Positions 39,597 to 50,294 are shown, counted from the stretch's first letter. The stretch is DNA of 64,000 nt from Klebsiella indica (GCF_005860775.1 NZ_VCHQ01000006.1:1-64000), one strand, 5' to 3'. The notes: generated by a model not told the origin, from the sequence alone. Numbers and translations: made by a program.

Positions 39597-40159
39597 AATC
39601 GTCGCACGTCCACGGCATCCATTCCGGCGCGCTTCGCCGCCTGCAGACCAAAGTCCGCATCTTCAAAGACAACGCATTTTTCCGCCGGCACGCCCATGCG
39701 TTCAGCGCAAAGTAAGAAGGTATCGGGCGCGGGTTTATGGTTTACGACATGATCGGCGGCAACCACCGCAGAGAAGTAGTGGCGCAGCCCCAGATGAGCC
39801 AACAGCGCTTCCGCCACGGCGCTCTCGCTGCCAGTACCAACCGACATGGGACGACGACCGTGCCACGCCTTAACCACCTCAATCAGCGGCAAAGGGCGAA
39901 CACTATCAAGAAGCATCGCCTTCACAGCGTTCGTTTTTTCCTGCGCCAGTTGGTGAGGATCTAAATCAGCCTGATTTAATTCGATAATGGCCTGAGCAAT
40001 CCGCCAGGTTGGAGAACCATTAAGCGCGACCATAGCCTGCATATCGAAACGCATGCCGTAACGTCCCAGAACCTCGTTCCATGCCTTACGATGCGTCGGC
40101 TCAGTATCGAGGATCGTGCCATCCATATCAAAAATCAGTCCTGCATAACGTTCGTACAT
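39593..40159 (-). CDS. yqaB: HAD-family fructose-1-phosphate/6-phosphogluconate phosphatase YqaB
   Basis: 188 residues. HAD motif I is DMDGTILD (nucleophile Asp), motif II is SVGTGS and motif IV is VVFEDADFG. The length and all motifs match E. coli YqaB, a cytosolic sugar phosphatase. First gene of a yqaB-yqaA pair reading toward gshA. Confidence 0.95.
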   Translation of the reverse strand: MYERYAGLIFDMDGTILDTEPTHRKAWNEVLGRYGMRFDMQAMVALNGSPTWRIAQAIIELNQADLDPHQLAQEKTNAVKAMLLDSVRPLPLIEVVKAWHGRRPMSVGTGSESAVAEALLAHLGLRHYFSAVVAADHVVNHKPAPDTFLLCAERMGVPAEKCVVFEDADFGLQAAKRAGMDAVDVRRL

Positions 40160-40211
40160 CGTGTTCTCACCCGCCGGTTAAGGAGAGGTTACTGTAACGC
40201 AAAAGGCCGGT

Positions 40212-40263
40212 TTTGTCGCTGCCAGCGACAAACGCAACAAAGGCGCTTTATCGCGCCTTTGTT
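40212..40263 (-). terminator. Two tandem hairpins after the BON lipoprotein gene
   Basis: AACAAAGGCGC-TTTATC-GCGCCTTTGTT (40236-40263, perfect 11-bp stem) and TTTGTCGCT-GCC-AGCGACAAA (40212-40232, perfect 9-bp stem). Read on the minus strand they follow the lipoprotein stop by 24 bases, and T-rich arms end each stem. They separate this gene from yqaB. Confidence 0.75.
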
Positions 40264-40286
40264 GGTAATAATATCGTTTTGTGCGT

Positions 40287-40601
40287 TTATTTGATTCTTA
40301 AATCGTTCTCAACCACGCGAACACCCTGTACTTTTCGCGCCACGTCCACCGCCCGTCTGGCGATCTCGGCTGATGAGACAAAGCCGCTGAGCTGTACACG
40401 CCCTTTAAAGGTTTCGACACTAATTTCAGAAGACTTAATCTCCTTGTCATTGAACAACGCGGCTTTTACTTTAGTCGTGACCACCGTATCGTCAATGTAC
40501 CCGCCGGTACTCTCCTTGGTAGGCGAACCCGCACAGCCTGCCAACGATACGGCTACCAGAAGCGTCGCGCAAAACGCAGATATGGCTTTGAACCATTTCA
40601 T
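40287..40601 (-). CDS. BON-domain lipoprotein
   Basis: 104 residues from the ATG at 40601 (GGAGAG upstream); an ATG at 40619 would add six residues. A lipoprotein signal ends in LAGC with the modified Cys at residue 23. The remainder is a single BON domain (TTKVKAALFNDKEIKSSEISVETFKGRVQLSGFVSSAEIARRAVDVARKVQGV). BON domains bind phospholipid or envelope components, and relatives such as OsmY/DolP act in the periplasm. This protein resembles a single-BON version. E. coli K-12 lacks a gene here as far as I recall. Confidence 0.85.
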   Translation of the reverse strand: MKWFKAISAFCATLLVAVSLAGCAGSPTKESTGGYIDDTVVTTKVKAALFNDKEIKSSEISVETFKGRVQLSGFVSSAEIARRAVDVARKVQGVRVVENDLRIK

Positions 40602-40681
40602 GGATTTCTCTCCTTGCATTTATATCACCCAAAATCAGGTTGTATACAAGGATAAACTATAGTGGAAAGAGGGAGTTGCCA

Positions 40682-40786
40682 ATGAAAAAAGTGCTGAAAA
40701 AGATTGTGAATTATTACTCTGGAGAGGGATTAAAAAGACAACTGGAGGTTATTTTAGCAGGAAAACAGAGGAATTCTACAGGATGA
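40682..40786 (+). CDS. Candidate small basic protein, 34 residues
   Basis: An ATG with a strong GGGAG site six bases upstream opens a 34-codon frame, MKKVLKKIVNYYSGEGL and onward, ending in TGA at 40784-40786. The product is basic and amphipathic without a membrane segment. It is divergent from the BON lipoprotein gene and points toward the convergent tRNA cluster. No family is recognised and no clear promoter was found. The good ribosome site makes translation plausible, but it could be chance. Confidence 0.35.
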   Translation: MKKVLKKIVNYYSGEGLKRQLEVILAGKQRNSTG

Positions 40787-40900
40787 CTTGTTTTGCCACT
40801 CGCCCTTCGGGCCGTTGCTGAAGCAACGTTATCCTCCCTGGCGCTGGCGGCTATCTCGCAGACCATGAAATAACAACGCTGCTGTTATTCTGGAGAATAA

Positions 40901-40977
40901 TGGTGCATCCGGGAGGATTCGAACCTCCGACCGCTCGGTTCGTAGCCGAGTACTCTATCCAGCTGAGCTACGGATGC
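40901..40977 (-). tRNA. tRNA-Arg (anticodon ACG), copy 4 in transcription order
   Basis: 77 nt including an encoded CCA. Acceptor GCATCCG/CGGATGC, anticodon loop with ACG (read on minus: CTACGAA), T-arm GGTTCGAATCC. Followed by a hairpin AATAACA-N-TGTTATT. Corresponds to the argQ/argZ/argY/argV cluster of E. coli. Confidence 0.97.
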
Positions 40978-41155
40978 ATAAGAAACTTGTTTACTACGCG
41001 TCAGTGTCACATCTAACACCTGCCACACTGCGTAAAGAGGATGACTCACGCGGTTCGCCCTGCGGGCCGTTGCTGAAGCAACGTTATCCTCCCTGGTGCT
41101 GGCGGTTATCTCGCAGACCACGAAATAACAGTGCTGCTGTTATTCTGGAGAATAA

Positions 41156-41232
41156 TGGTGCATCCGGGAGGATTCGAACCTCCGACCGCTCGGTTCGTAG
41201 CCGAGTACTCTATCCAGCTGAGCTACGGATGC
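41156..41232 (-). tRNA. tRNA-Arg (anticodon ACG), copy 3
   Basis: 77 nt, sequence identical by eye to the copy at 40901-40977, CCA encoded. Spacer to the previous copy is 178 nt. Confidence 0.97.
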
Positions 41233-41418
41233 ATAAGAAACTTGTTTACTACATTTACTACGCGTCAGTGTCACATCTAACACCTGCCACACTGCGTAAG
41301 GAGGATGACTCACGCGGTTCGCCCTGCGGGCCGTTGCCAGAGCAACGTTATTCTCTCTGGTGCTGGCGGTTATCTCGCAGACCATGAAGTAACAGCGCTG
41401 CTGTTATCTCGGAGAATA

Positions 41419-41495
41419 TGGTGCATCCGGGAGGATTCGAACCTCCGACCGCTCGGTTCGTAGCCGAGTACTCTATCCAGCTGAGCTACGGATGC
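41419..41495 (-). tRNA. tRNA-Arg (anticodon ACG), copy 2
   Basis: 77 nt, identical by eye to the other copies, CCA encoded. Spacer to copy 3 is 186 nt and closely resembles the other spacers. Confidence 0.97.
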
Positions 41496-41669
41496 ATAAG
41501 AAACTTGTTTACTACATTTACTACGCGCAGTGTCACATCTAACACTTGCCACACTGCGTAAGGAGAATGGCTACGCGGCTTGCTCTTTGGAAGCAACGTT
41601 ATCTTCTCCGGCACTGGCTGCTTTCTTGCAGACCATTAGACAACAGCGCTGCTGTTCCCCTGGAGAAGA

Positions 41670-41746
41670 TGGTGCATCCGGGAGGATTCGAACCTCCGAC
41701 CGCTCGGTTCGTAGCCGAGTACTCTATCCAGCTGAGCTACGGATGC
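41670..41746 (-). tRNA. tRNA-Arg (anticodon ACG), copy 1
   Basis: 77 nt, identical by eye to the others, CCA encoded. It is only 4 nt from the tRNA-Ser gene, so the two are co-transcribed and separated by processing. Confidence 0.97.
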
Positions 41747-41750
41747 AAAA

Positions 41751-41843
41751 TGGCGGTGAGGCGGGGATTCGAACCCCGGATGCAGCTTTTGACCGCATAC
41801 TCCCTTAGCAGGGGAGCGCCTTCAGCCTCTCGGCCACCTCACC
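41751..41843 (-). tRNA. serV: tRNA-Ser (anticodon GCT)
   Basis: 93 nt with the long variable arm of class II tRNAs and encoded CCA. Read on minus it begins GGTGAGGTGGCCGAGAGG and has GCT in the anticodon loop (CCTGCTAAGG). Matches E. coli serV, first in the serV-arg cluster. Confidence 0.97.
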
Positions 41844-42166
41844 ACACGCCTCTTACGAGTGCTTCGAAGAACTTGTTTGCGCTCTTCGTCGCTGCGATGG
41901 CGCACATATTACTTTCTGGTACCTATAAGTCAAACGATTTTTCGAGACCTTTTTTTCGTTTGCACACTTCCCGCGCAATTAGACGGTGAAAACGGCAAAA
42001 AGAGTATTTTATCAACAAGAAATTGACGATCACACCGCTATGAAAGGAAAAAATAGCTGTAACGGATATCAGGGAATAGTCAAAAAAGAGAAGCAATCGA
42101 AGAAGAAAAGTGAGGAAAATAGCGGGCAGAGAGAGGCGCCTCACCGAATAGCGAGGCGCGAAAACC
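41844..42166. other. Intergenic region between tRNA-Ser and csrA
   Basis: 323 bases holding the tRNA promoter (41906-41933) and, next to csrA, a stem GCGCCTC/GAGGCGC (42136-42142 and 42153-42159) that probably ends the csrA transcript. A Lys-rich open frame here runs antisense into csrA and is not supported. Confidence 0.5.
41906..41933 (-). promoter_or_regulatory. Sigma-70 promoter of the tRNA operon
   Basis: On the minus strand TTGACT (41928-41933), 16 bases, then TAATAT (41906-41911), followed by a GC-rich discriminator GTGCGCC. This form is typical of stable-RNA promoters under stringent control. It lies about 60 bases before tRNA-Ser. Confidence 0.8.
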
Positions 42167-42352
42167 TTAGTAACTGGACTGCTGGGATTTTTCAGCCTGG
42201 ATACGCTGGTAGATCTCTTCACGATGGACAGAGACTTCTTTAGGGGCATTAACGCCAATACGTACCTGGTTACCCTTAACCCCTAAAACTGTCACAGTGA
42301 CCTCATCTCCAATCATGAGGGTCTCACCAACTCGACGAGTCAGAATCAGCAT
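42167..42352 (-). CDS. csrA: Carbon storage regulator CsrA
   Basis: 61 residues, identical length to E. coli Csr[28 protein letters not shown] and [12 protein letters not shown] are the canonical core, with the RNA-binding residues of strand 1 (LTRR) and R44 (HREE). It is a global post-transcriptional regulator binding GGA motifs. AAGGAG precedes the ATG. About 235 bases separate it from alaS. Confidence 0.99.
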
Positions 42353-42587
42353 TCTTTGCTCCTTGAAAGATTAAAAGAGTCGGGCTCTCGTATCCCGGCA
42401 TTATCTATCATATAACGCCAAAACGTAAGCGATCACAAACACCCTACAGTGTAAGCAGCCGCGGCATCACATTCTGTGAACCTAAGTTTAGCCGATATAC
42501 ACAACTTCAACCCGACTTTATCGTTATCAGTGCTTCTCGCGCAAGATGCCGCCATCCGGGAACGGCAGCATCTATTGTTTATAGTTA

Positions 42588-45215
42588 TTACAGTTTTGCG
42601 CTTACCCAGCCTTTCACACTGGCCAACGCAGCAGGGAGAGCAGACGCATCCGTACCACCGGCTTGCGCCATATCCGGACGACCGCCCCCTTTTCCGCCCA
42701 CCTGCCGGGCGACCATACCAATCAGTTCCCCTGCTTTCACGCGGTCTGTCACATCCTTAGACACTCCGGCAATAAGAGAAACCTTACCATCTGCAACCGT
42801 GGCTAATACGATAACCGTTGAACCCAACTGATTCTTCAGGTCGTCCACCATGGTACGCAGCATTTTCGGCTCAACGCCAGCCAGCTCGCTGACCAGCAGT
42901 TTAACACCGTTAATCTCTTCCGCTTTACTGCTGAGGCTTGCGCTCTCCTGCGCCGCAGCCTGCTCTTTCAGTTGCTGAAGCTCTTTTTCCAGTTGGCGGC
43001 TGCGTTCTAACGCGGCGCGCACTTTGTCGCCGAGGCTGTGGGTATCCCCCTTCAGCAACTGCGCAATATCGCTCAGTTGATCGCTTTGCGCATGCAGCCA
43101 TGCAATCGCGCCTTCGCCAGTGACCGCTTCAATACGGCGCACGCCTGCGGCAGTGCCGGACTCAGACGTAATACGGAACAGGCCGATATCACCGGTGCGC
43201 GAGGCGTGAGTGCCGCCACACAGTTCCGTGGAGAAATCCCCCATACTTAGCACGCGGACGCGATCGTCGTATTTCTCACCAAACAGCGCCATAGCGCCTG
43301 ATTTACGCGCAGCATCAATATCCATGATATTGGTTTCGATTGGCAGGTTGCGACGAATTTGCGCGTTGACCAGATCTTCTACCGCCCGGATCTCATCCGG
43401 CTTCATCGCTTCAAAATGCGAGAAGTCAAAACGCAGCGCCTTGTCGTTGACCAAAGAACCTTTCTGCGCGACGTGCGTCCCAAGAACCTGACGCAATGCC
43501 GCATGCATCAGGTGCGTTGCGGAGTGATTCAGACGGATACGCTGCCGACGAGCTTGATCGACATCGGCCTGAACCGCATCGCCTGATTTCAGCGAGCCGC
43601 CGATCAGTTTCCCGATGTGACCAATCGCCTGACCGTATTTCTGGGTATCACTGACCTGGAAGGAAAAACCGGCACCCTTCAGTTCGCCTTTGTCGCCCAC
43701 CTGACCACCGGATTCAGCGTAGAATGGCGTCTGATCCAGAATAACCACCGCCTCCTGGCCCGCATTCACTGTTTCAACCGCTTTACCGTCGATAAACAGG
43801 GCTGTCACTTTAGCGTTTAGTTCCAGGCTGTCGTAGCCTTTAAACTCAGAGGCGCCGTCAACACGAATCATCGCATTGTAGTCGGCACCAAAACCACTGG
43901 ATTCACGCGCGCGACGACGCTGCTCTTCCATCGCTTCGTCAAAGCCCGCTTCATCAACTTTAATATTGCGTTCACGGCAGACGTCTGCGGTCAGATCAAC
44001 CGGGAAACCGTAGGTATCGTACAGACGGAAAGCGGTTTCTCCGTCCAGCGTATCGCCTTTCAGTTTAGCCAGTTCTTCGTCCAGTAGCGCCAGTCCGCGC
44101 TCCAGGGTGCGGGCAAACTGCTCTTCTTCAGTTTTCAGTACCTGCTCAACCTGAGCCTGCTGCTGTTTGAGTTCTTCACCCGCTGAGCCCATGACATCAA
44201 TCAACGGAGCAACCAGTTTCCAGAAGAAAGTATCCTTCGCGCCCAGCATGTTGCCATGACGAATAGCACGACGAATAATGCGGCGCAGCACGTAGCCGCG
44301 GTTTTCATTCGACGGCGTAACGCCATCGGCAATCAGGAACGCGCAGGAACGAATATGGTCAGCAATAACGCGCAGCGATTTGTTAGACAGATCGGTCGCG
44401 CCCGTCACGCCAGCCACGCTGTTAATCAGATCGCGGAACAGATCGATTTCGTAGTTGGAGTTTACGTGCTGCAGCACAGCAGCGATACGCTCCAGGCCCA
44501 TCCCGGTATCAACGGACGGTTTCGGCAGCGGTTCCATCGTCCCGTCAGCCTGACGGTTAAACTGCATAAAGACGATGTTCCAGATCTCAATATAGCGATC
44601 GCCATCTTCTTCGGGACTTCCCGGAGGGCCCCCCCAGATATGGTCGCCGTGGTCGAAAAAGATTTCGGTACACGGACCGCACGGCCCGGTATCACCCATC
44701 TGCCAGAAGTTATCAGAAGCAAAAGGCGCGCCTTTGTTATCACCGATACGGATAATACGCTCGTGCGGTACACCGACTTCATTCGCCCAGATATCAAAGG
44801 CTTCATCATCGGTTTCGTAAACGGTCACCCACAGTTTTTCTTTCGGTAACGCGAACCAGTTTTCTCCGGTCAGCAGTTCCCATGCATATTTAATAGCATC
44901 CTGCTTAAAGTAATCGCCGAAGCTGAAGTTACCCAGCATTTCAAAAAAAGTGTGGTGACGCGCGGTGTAACCGACGTTTTCCAGATCGTTGTGCTTACCA
45001 CCCGCACGAACGCAACGCTGCGCGGTAGTCGCGCGCGAATAATTACGTTTGTCGAGACCAAGGAAAACATCCTTGAACTGGTTCATCCCGGCGTTGGTAA
45101 ACAGCAGGGTCGGGTCGTTATGCGGCACCAGGGAGCTGCTCGCAACTACCTGATGTCCTTTACTATGGAAAAAGTCGAGAAACGCCTGACGGATCTCAGC
45201 GGTGCTCTTGCTCAT
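42588..45215 (-). CDS. alaS: Alanyl-tRNA synthetase AlaS
   Basis: 875 residues, one fewer than E. coli. Class II aminoacylation domain at the N-terminus ([47 protein letters not shown]), editing domain with the [11 protein letters not shown] zinc motif near residue 565 and [13 protein letters not shown], and C-terminal oligomerisation/C-Ala domain ([16 protein letters not shown]). Charges tRNA-Ala and clears Ser/Gly mischarging. Confidence 0.98.
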   Translation of the reverse strand: MSKSTAEIRQAFLDFFHSKGHQVVASSSLVPHNDPTLLFTNAGMNQFKDVFLGLDKRNYSRATTAQRCVRAGGKHNDLENVGYTARHHTFFEMLGNFSFGDYFKQDAIKYAWELLTGENWFALPKEKLWVTVYETDDEAFDIWANEVGVPHERIIRIGDNKGAPFASDNFWQMGDTGPCGPCTEIFFDHGDHIWGGPPGSPEEDGDRYIEIWNIVFMQFNRQADGTMEPLPKPSVDTGMGLERIAAVLQHVNSNYEIDLFRDLINSVAGVTGATDLSNKSLRVIADHIRSCAFLIADGVTPSNENRGYVLRRIIRRAIRHGNMLGAKDTFFWKLVAPLIDVMGSAGEELKQQQAQVEQVLKTEEEQFARTLERGLALLDEELAKLKGDTLDGETAFRLYDTYGFPVDLTADVCRERNIKVDEAGFDEAMEEQRRRARESSGFGADYNAMIRVDGASEFKGYDSLELNAKVTALFIDGKAVETVNAGQEAVVILDQTPFYAESGGQVGDKGELKGAGFSFQVSDTQKYGQAIGHIGKLIGGSLKSGDAVQADVDQARRQRIRLNHSATHLMHAALRQVLGTHVAQKGSLVNDKALRFDFSHFEAMKPDEIRAVEDLVNAQIRRNLPIETNIMDIDAARKSGAMALFGEKYDDRVRVLSMGDFSTELCGGTHASRTGDIGLFRITSESGTAAGVRRIEAVTGEGAIAWLHAQSDQLSDIAQLLKGDTHSLGDKVRAALERSRQLEKELQQLKEQAAAQESASLSSKAEEINGVKLLVSELAGVEPKMLRTMVDDLKNQLGSTVIVLATVADGKVSLIAGVSKDVTDRVKAGELIGMVARQVGGKGGGRPDMAQAGGTDASALPAALASVKGWVSAKL

Positions 45216-45345
45216 AATTATCCTGAAATCAAGCTAACGAAATGTCGCTGGCAGCCCCTACCCAGTATTGACCGGCAGGCTACTCACGAAAATAAAGTGG
45301 GAATAAGATAAGTTTTCTTCACGGGGAAGTAAAATCCCGGATGGG

Positions 45346-45846
45346 TCAATCTGCAAAATTTCGCCAGATTTCCTGGATATCCTCCATCAGATAGCCGCGG
45401 TAGAGCAAAAAGCGCTGAATTTTGACTTTCTCGGCAAATACGGTGGGCAGGGGTTCGCCATATTTTCGCTGCGCCTGCTCTTTGGCAAGCCGCACCCAGT
45501 CAATTTCGCACTCGCGCATGGCTGCCTCTATCGTCTCACGAGAGATCCCCTTCTGCTTTAGCTCCTGACGGACGCGCGCCGGGCCGTATCCCTTGCGGCT
45601 ACGGCTGGCAATAAACTGATGAACAAAGCGTTCGTCGTCCAGATAGCGGTTATCAATGCACCACGCGACAACGTTTTCAACCTCTTCCTGAGTCGCCTCC
45701 AGTACCTCCGGGCCATTCTTCCCCATGACCGGAGCTGACAGCTTACGTCTTAGCTCCCGTTCACTGTGGTCGCGCATGGCGAGAATTCGCATAGCGCGAT
45801 CAAGCAGGCGAGCATAGCCAGAGCGGCGGGATGAAGTTTCAGTCAC
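45346..45846 (-). CDS. recX: RecA regulator RecX
   Basis: 166 residues from the GTG at 45846, the E. coli length and N-terminus (M-TETSSRR). Three RecX-type helical repeats: [43 protein letters not shown] and the C-terminal [18 protein letters not shown]. It binds RecA filaments and limits their extension. Lies 67 bases beyond recA, separated by a strong terminator, so it is expressed by read-through. Confidence 0.97.
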   Translation of the reverse strand: MTETSSRRSGYARLLDRAMRILAMRDHSERELRRKLSAPVMGKNGPEVLEATQEEVENVVAWCIDNRYLDDERFVHQFIASRSRKGYGPARVRQELKQKGISRETIEAAMRECEIDWVRLAKEQAQRKYGEPLPTVFAEKVKIQRFLLYRGYLMEDIQEIWRNFAD

Positions 45847-45867
45847 GGAAGCCTCGCTAATCAAAAA

Positions 45868-45897
45868 GCCAAAGGGCCGCAGAAGCGGCCCTTTTTA
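45868..45897 (-). terminator. recA terminator
   Basis: AGGGCCGC-TTCT-GCGGCCCT stem with T/A tracts on both sides, 17 bases after the recA stop. Leaky in E. coli, giving recX a fraction of recA transcription. Confidence 0.85.
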
Positions 45898-45913
45898 GTC
45901 TGTGCAGACAATA

Positions 45914-47029
<1,116 letters not shown>

Positions 47030-47032
47030 TTA

Positions 47033-47052
47033 TACTGTATGGTCATACAGTA
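47033..47052. promoter_or_regulatory. LexA (SOS) box of recA
   Basis: TACTGTATGGTCATACAGTA: CTGT-N8-ACAG with fully symmetric TACTGTAT/ATACAGTA arms, 61-80 bases upstream of the recA ATG. Same site as in E. coli recA. Confidence 0.95.
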
Positions 47053-47550
47053 TCAAGTATTTTGTAGAAATTGTTGCCAGAGGAGTGTTAACGCATACGC
47101 CGTTGCCTGACGGCGCACCGACTCACGGTCTCCGGAGAAACATTCGCATTGGGTAACCCCCTGGCCGCTGGCGCTGGCAACGCCAAACCATACGGTCCCA
47201 ACCGGCTTTTCCACACTGCCGCCATCCGGTCCGGCAATGCCGCTGACCGATATCGCATAATCCGCGCGAGCCGCGCGAAGGGCGCCAATCGCCATCTCCA
47301 CCACAACCGGTTCACTCACCGCGCCATGGTCGAGTAGCGTCTCTTCATTGACGCCGATCATCTGCGATTTCGCTTCATTACTGTAAGTGACGAAACCACG
47401 CTCAAACCATGCCGAGCTCCCCGCGATATCGGTAAGCGTTTTGGCTACCCAACCGCCGGTGCAGGACTCTGCCGTGGTCACCGTTGCGCCGCGCGCTTTC
47501 AGTGCCTGCCCCACTTGCTCACTCAGTTGCATTAATTCTGAATCAGTCAT
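47053..47550 (-). CDS. pncC: Nicotinamide-nucleotide amidohydrolase PncC
   Basis: 165 residues from the ATG at 47550, E. coli length (formerly ygaD, CinA C-terminal family). TTAESCTGGWVAK carries the catalytic Ser, GFVTYSNEAK and GIAGPDGG are family motifs. It deamidates NMN to NaMN in pyridine nucleotide recycling. The stop abuts the recA LexA box. Confidence 0.96.
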   Translation of the reverse strand: MTDSELMQLSEQVGQALKARGATVTTAESCTGGWVAKTLTDIAGSSAWFERGFVTYSNEAKSQMIGVNEETLLDHGAVSEPVVVEMAIGALRAARADYAISVSGIAGPDGGSVEKPVGTVWFGVASASGQGVTQCECFSGDRESVRRQATAYALTLLWQQFLQNT

Positions 47551-47870
47551 TCGTTGCCCCACGTAGGCCATATAAAGAAGCCATCAAAGATAGCACTTTC
47601 AGCGGAAATATGGGGATGAAGTGGCAATTTTACGAGGGGTCTTGCGAAAAACATCGTCCACGCTGGCTCAGCATTAGCCGGGAACGGTCAGGCTTATCCG
47701 TACCGCCATTCGCCGCCGATAAGAGAGTTGAATTCGAGGTTATCAGGAATGAGCGCGCACAGAATCACGGCATACAGCTATTGCTGAATGAAGCTTTAGT
47801 CTACGGCGCTCAGAAAGAAAACAGATATCGAATGGTCATGACTAACCGGCCCATCACGGGCCGGCTTCAT
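47551..47870. other. Intergenic region between pncC and the metal-binding protein gene
   Basis: 320 bases. A stem CCGGCCC (47846-47852) / GGGCCGG (47858-47864) lies just past the binding-protein stop and is its probable terminator. Nothing else is recognised; the DNA is the left junction of the inserted metal-transport operon. Confidence 0.5.
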
Positions 47871-48752
47871 TTATTTCATACTCGCAGCGATCAGTTGCAC
47901 GTTATGACGCATCATTTTCACGTAGCTGTCCGCCACGCCGCCCGGTCTGGAGAGCGCTTCAGGATAAAGTTCGCCGCCCGGTTGCGCACCCGTTGCGCTG
48001 GCGATCTGTTTAACCAGTCGCGGGTCGAGCTGATTTTCCATAAACCAGGTATGCACGCCGTCAGCTTTAATTTGTTTGATTAACGCCGCCACCTGCGCCG
48101 CGCTGGCTTCACTTTCCGAAGACAGGCCCTGCGGCGCGAGGAAGGTTACGCCATAAGCGCGGCCAAAATAGCCGAAAGCGTCATGGCTGGTCAGTACCTT
48201 ACGCTTTGCTTGCGGAATAGCGCTGAACTGTTTTTTGGCCCAGCTATCGATCTCTTTGAGCTGGCTGATATAGGCTTTGCCGGAGGCCTCCAGTGCGGTT
48301 TTATCCTGCGGATCGGCCTTAACCAGACCGTTGAGGATATTCTGCGCATACAGCGCGCCGTTTGCCGCGCTGTTCCAGGCGTGCGGATCGGTTACCGTCT
48401 TTCCGTCTTCATCAAGGGTATGGGTTTTCACGCCTTTGGACGCAACAACCAGTTCGCCTTTAAAACCAGAGGCTTTAATTAATCTGTCGAGCCAGCCTTC
48501 CAGTCCGAGGCCATTCACCACCACCACATCAGCCTTACTGAGCAGCGCACTATCTTTCGGCGATGGTTCGAAGGTATGTGGGTCGCCGTCAGGGCCCACC
48601 AGCGAATCCACATGCACATGCTCACCGCCAACCTGCTGTACAATATCGCCTAAAACGGAAAAACTACTCACCACATTCAGCGTTTTCGCCATTACCCCTT
48701 GCGATGCCAGGCCTAACGCCAGCGCCAGCAAGATCCCGGTACGTTTCATCAT
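47871..48752 (-). CDS. Metal ABC transporter substrate-binding protein (ZnuA/SitA-like cluster A-I)
   Basis: 293 residues with a signal peptide cleaved after VMA (residue 22). Metal ligands of the cluster A-I fold are visible: His in DGDPHTFEPSPKD, His in VTDPHAWNSA, and the HDAFGYFGRAYG motif. Unlike ZnuA there is no long His-rich loop; only THTLDEDGKT occupies that place. Zinc is favoured by the Zur-like operator, but manganese or iron are possible. The start lies 4 bases after the permease stop. A second zinc importer in this position is known in Klebsiella as far as I recall; I do not assign a name. Confidence 0.88.
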   Translation of the reverse strand: MMKRTGILLALALGLASQGVMAKTLNVVSSFSVLGDIVQQVGGEHVHVDSLVGPDGDPHTFEPSPKDSALLSKADVVVVNGLGLEGWLDRLIKASGFKGELVVASKGVKTHTLDEDGKTVTDPHAWNSAANGALYAQNILNGLVKADPQDKTALEASGKAYISQLKEIDSWAKKQFSAIPQAKRKVLTSHDAFGYFGRAYGVTFLAPQGLSSESEASAAQVAALIKQIKADGVHTWFMENQLDPRLVKQIASATGAQPGGELYPEALSRPGGVADSYVKMMRHNVQLIAASMK

Positions 48753-48756
48753 TTTC

Positions 48757-49620
48757 TTACCCCATTAATTTACGCCAGCCGACAACCAGCCGACTGCGCG
48801 TGCCAAAAAACACTGAAACAAAAAAGATGCCGCTGGCGGTCAGCACAATGGCGGGCCCGGCAGGCAAATTCGCCGCCCATGACAGGCTCAGCCCCATCCA
48901 CGCGCAAAAGCCGCCGATGAGCGCCGCCAGCAACAGAATCCCCGGCAGCGTCTTCATCCAACAGCGCGCTGCCACCGCGGGTAGCATCATGACGCCCACC
49001 GCCATCAACGTGCCGAGAACCTGAAATCCCGCCACCAGATTGAGCACCAGCAAGGCGAGAAACAGACCGTGCAACAGCGCGGGCAAGCGTCGGGAGTTCA
49101 CCTGTAGCCAGACGCTATCGAAAGCTTCGCTGACCAGTCCGCGATAAAACAGGGCGATACACATCAGCGTCAGGCTGGCGACACCGGCAACAAACAGCGC
49201 AGAATCGCTGTCGACCGCCAGAATCGAGCCAAACAGCAGATGCAACAGGTCGACGTTTGAACTGCGCAACGATACCAACGTGACGCCCAGCGCCAGGGAG
49301 CCGAGATAAAATCCGGCAAAGCTGGCATCCTCTTTTAACGGCGTGCGACGACTGACCCACCCCGCCACCAGCGCAACCACAATCCCGGCGATAAAACCGC
49401 CGACGCTCATCGCCAACAGAGACATTCCGTTAAGCAGGTAGCCCACCGCCACCCCGGGCAAAATCGCGTGAGATAGCGCATCGCCCATCAGGCTCATGCG
49501 CCGCAGAAGCAAAAAGACGCCAAGCATGGTGGTGCTCAGCGATAACGCAAGGCACACCACCAGCGCGCGGCGCATAAAACCAAATTCGATAAACGGCTGA
49601 AAAAAGGTATGCCAGATCAT
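48757..49620 (-). CDS. Metal ABC transporter permease (ZnuB/MntB family)
   Basis: 287 residues, about eight hydrophobic segments, ABC-3 family. FLLLRRMSLMGDALSHAILPGVAVGYLL near residues 35-62 is the conserved coupling region. Start overlaps the ATPase stop by 4 bases (ATGA). It forms the membrane channel for the metal-binding protein encoded next. Confidence 0.9.
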   Translation of the reverse strand: MIWHTFFQPFIEFGFMRRALVVCLALSLSTTMLGVFLLLRRMSLMGDALSHAILPGVAVGYLLNGMSLLAMSVGGFIAGIVVALVAGWVSRRTPLKEDASFAGFYLGSLALGVTLVSLRSSNVDLLHLLFGSILAVDSDSALFVAGVASLTLMCIALFYRGLVSEAFDSVWLQVNSRRLPALLHGLFLALLVLNLVAGFQVLGTLMAVGVMMLPAVAARCWMKTLPGILLLAALIGGFCAWMGLSLSWAANLPAGPAIVLTASGIFFVSVFFGTRSRLVVGWRKLMG

Positions 49621-50294
49621 GCCAGCCTCACGGAGTTAAATGCGGGTAGCACATCGGGCGTGTTCCCCCAGCGGGCGCGCTGCGGCGTCAACAGCATCGT
49701 TTCCGGGAAATAGTCGGTCACTCGCTGGTTATCGTGCAGCACCGCGAGGATCGTCTGGCCCTGCCGATGCATGTCGAGGATCAGCGCCATCAGTTCGCGA
49801 CTGGTCGCTTCATCAATGCCGGTAAACGGCTCGTCCAGCATCACCAGCGGCGCCCGTTGCACCATCACTCTGGCAAATAACATGCGCTGAAACTGACCGC
49901 CGGAAAGTTCCTCGATCGGTGTTTTCGCCATCGCCGACATCCCTACCCGCTCCAGCGCCGCAGAGATGCGCTGACGCACCTCTCCGCGCAACCCGCGCAG
50001 TAACGACACCCGCGGCCAGGCGCCCTGGCTGACAACATCCTGCACCGTCAACGGAAACTGGGACTCCAGCGCATGCCGCTGCGCCAGCCAACCGATAATG
50101 GGCCGCCCGTTGCGCCAGCTCAGTCGGCCGCTTACCGGCGGAATAAATCCGGCCAGCGTCTTCAACAACGTCGATTTACCACAGCCATTCAGACCAACGA
50201 TGGCCGTCATGCTCCCCATCTCTATGGTGCCGCTCAATGATGGAGTAATCGCCAGGCCCTCGTAGCCTGCCACCAGATGATCAAGCTCAATCAT
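49617..50294 (-). CDS. Metal ABC transporter ATP-binding protein
   Basis: 225 residues from the ATG at 50294 (MIELDHLVAGYEGLAI). Walker A GLNGCGKST, signature LSGGQFQRMLFARVMVQRAP, Walker B VMLDEPFTGID and switch His (VLHDNQRV). ZnuC/MntA-like. Its start overlaps the stop of a small membrane protein gene by 4 bases, so the two are translationally coupled. Confidence 0.9.
   Translation of the reverse strand: MIELDHLVAGYEGLAITPSLSGTIEMGSMTAIVGLNGCGKSTLLKTLAGFIPPVSGRLSWRNGRPIIGWLAQRHALESQFPLTVQDVVSQGAWPRVSLLRGLRGEVRQRISAALERVGMSAMAKTPIEELSGGQFQRMLFARVMVQRAPLVMLDEPFTGIDEATSRELMALILDMHRQGQTILAVLHDNQRVTDYFPETMLLTPQRARWGNTPDVLPAFNSVRLA

Larger units (their letters stand above)
40790..41746 (-). repeat. 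Tandem array of tRNA-Arg units with conserved spacers
   Basis: Unit length is 255, 263 and 251 bp between successive tRNA starts. Each spacer repeats the same pieces: a post-tRNA hairpin built on ATAACAGCAGC/GCTGCTGTTAT, a GCAACGTTATCCTCC stretch, a GCCACACTGCGTAA stretch and CAAGTTTCTTATGCAT at the next tRNA. The array arose by unequal duplication; spacer differences show it is not brand new. Confidence 0.9.

Noticed and set aside
40790..41746. Regularly spaced repeats resembling a CRISPR array
   Set aside because: The repeats are 77-nt tRNA-Arg genes with similar spacers of 174-186 nt; no cas genes are present.
41986..42243. Lys-rich plus-strand frame before csrA
   Set aside because: It runs antisense into csrA and has no supporting homology.
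47484..48083. 199-codon plus-strand frame between pncC and the metal-binding protein gene
   Set aside because: Both ends are antisense to confident genes and the middle has no recognisable protein.
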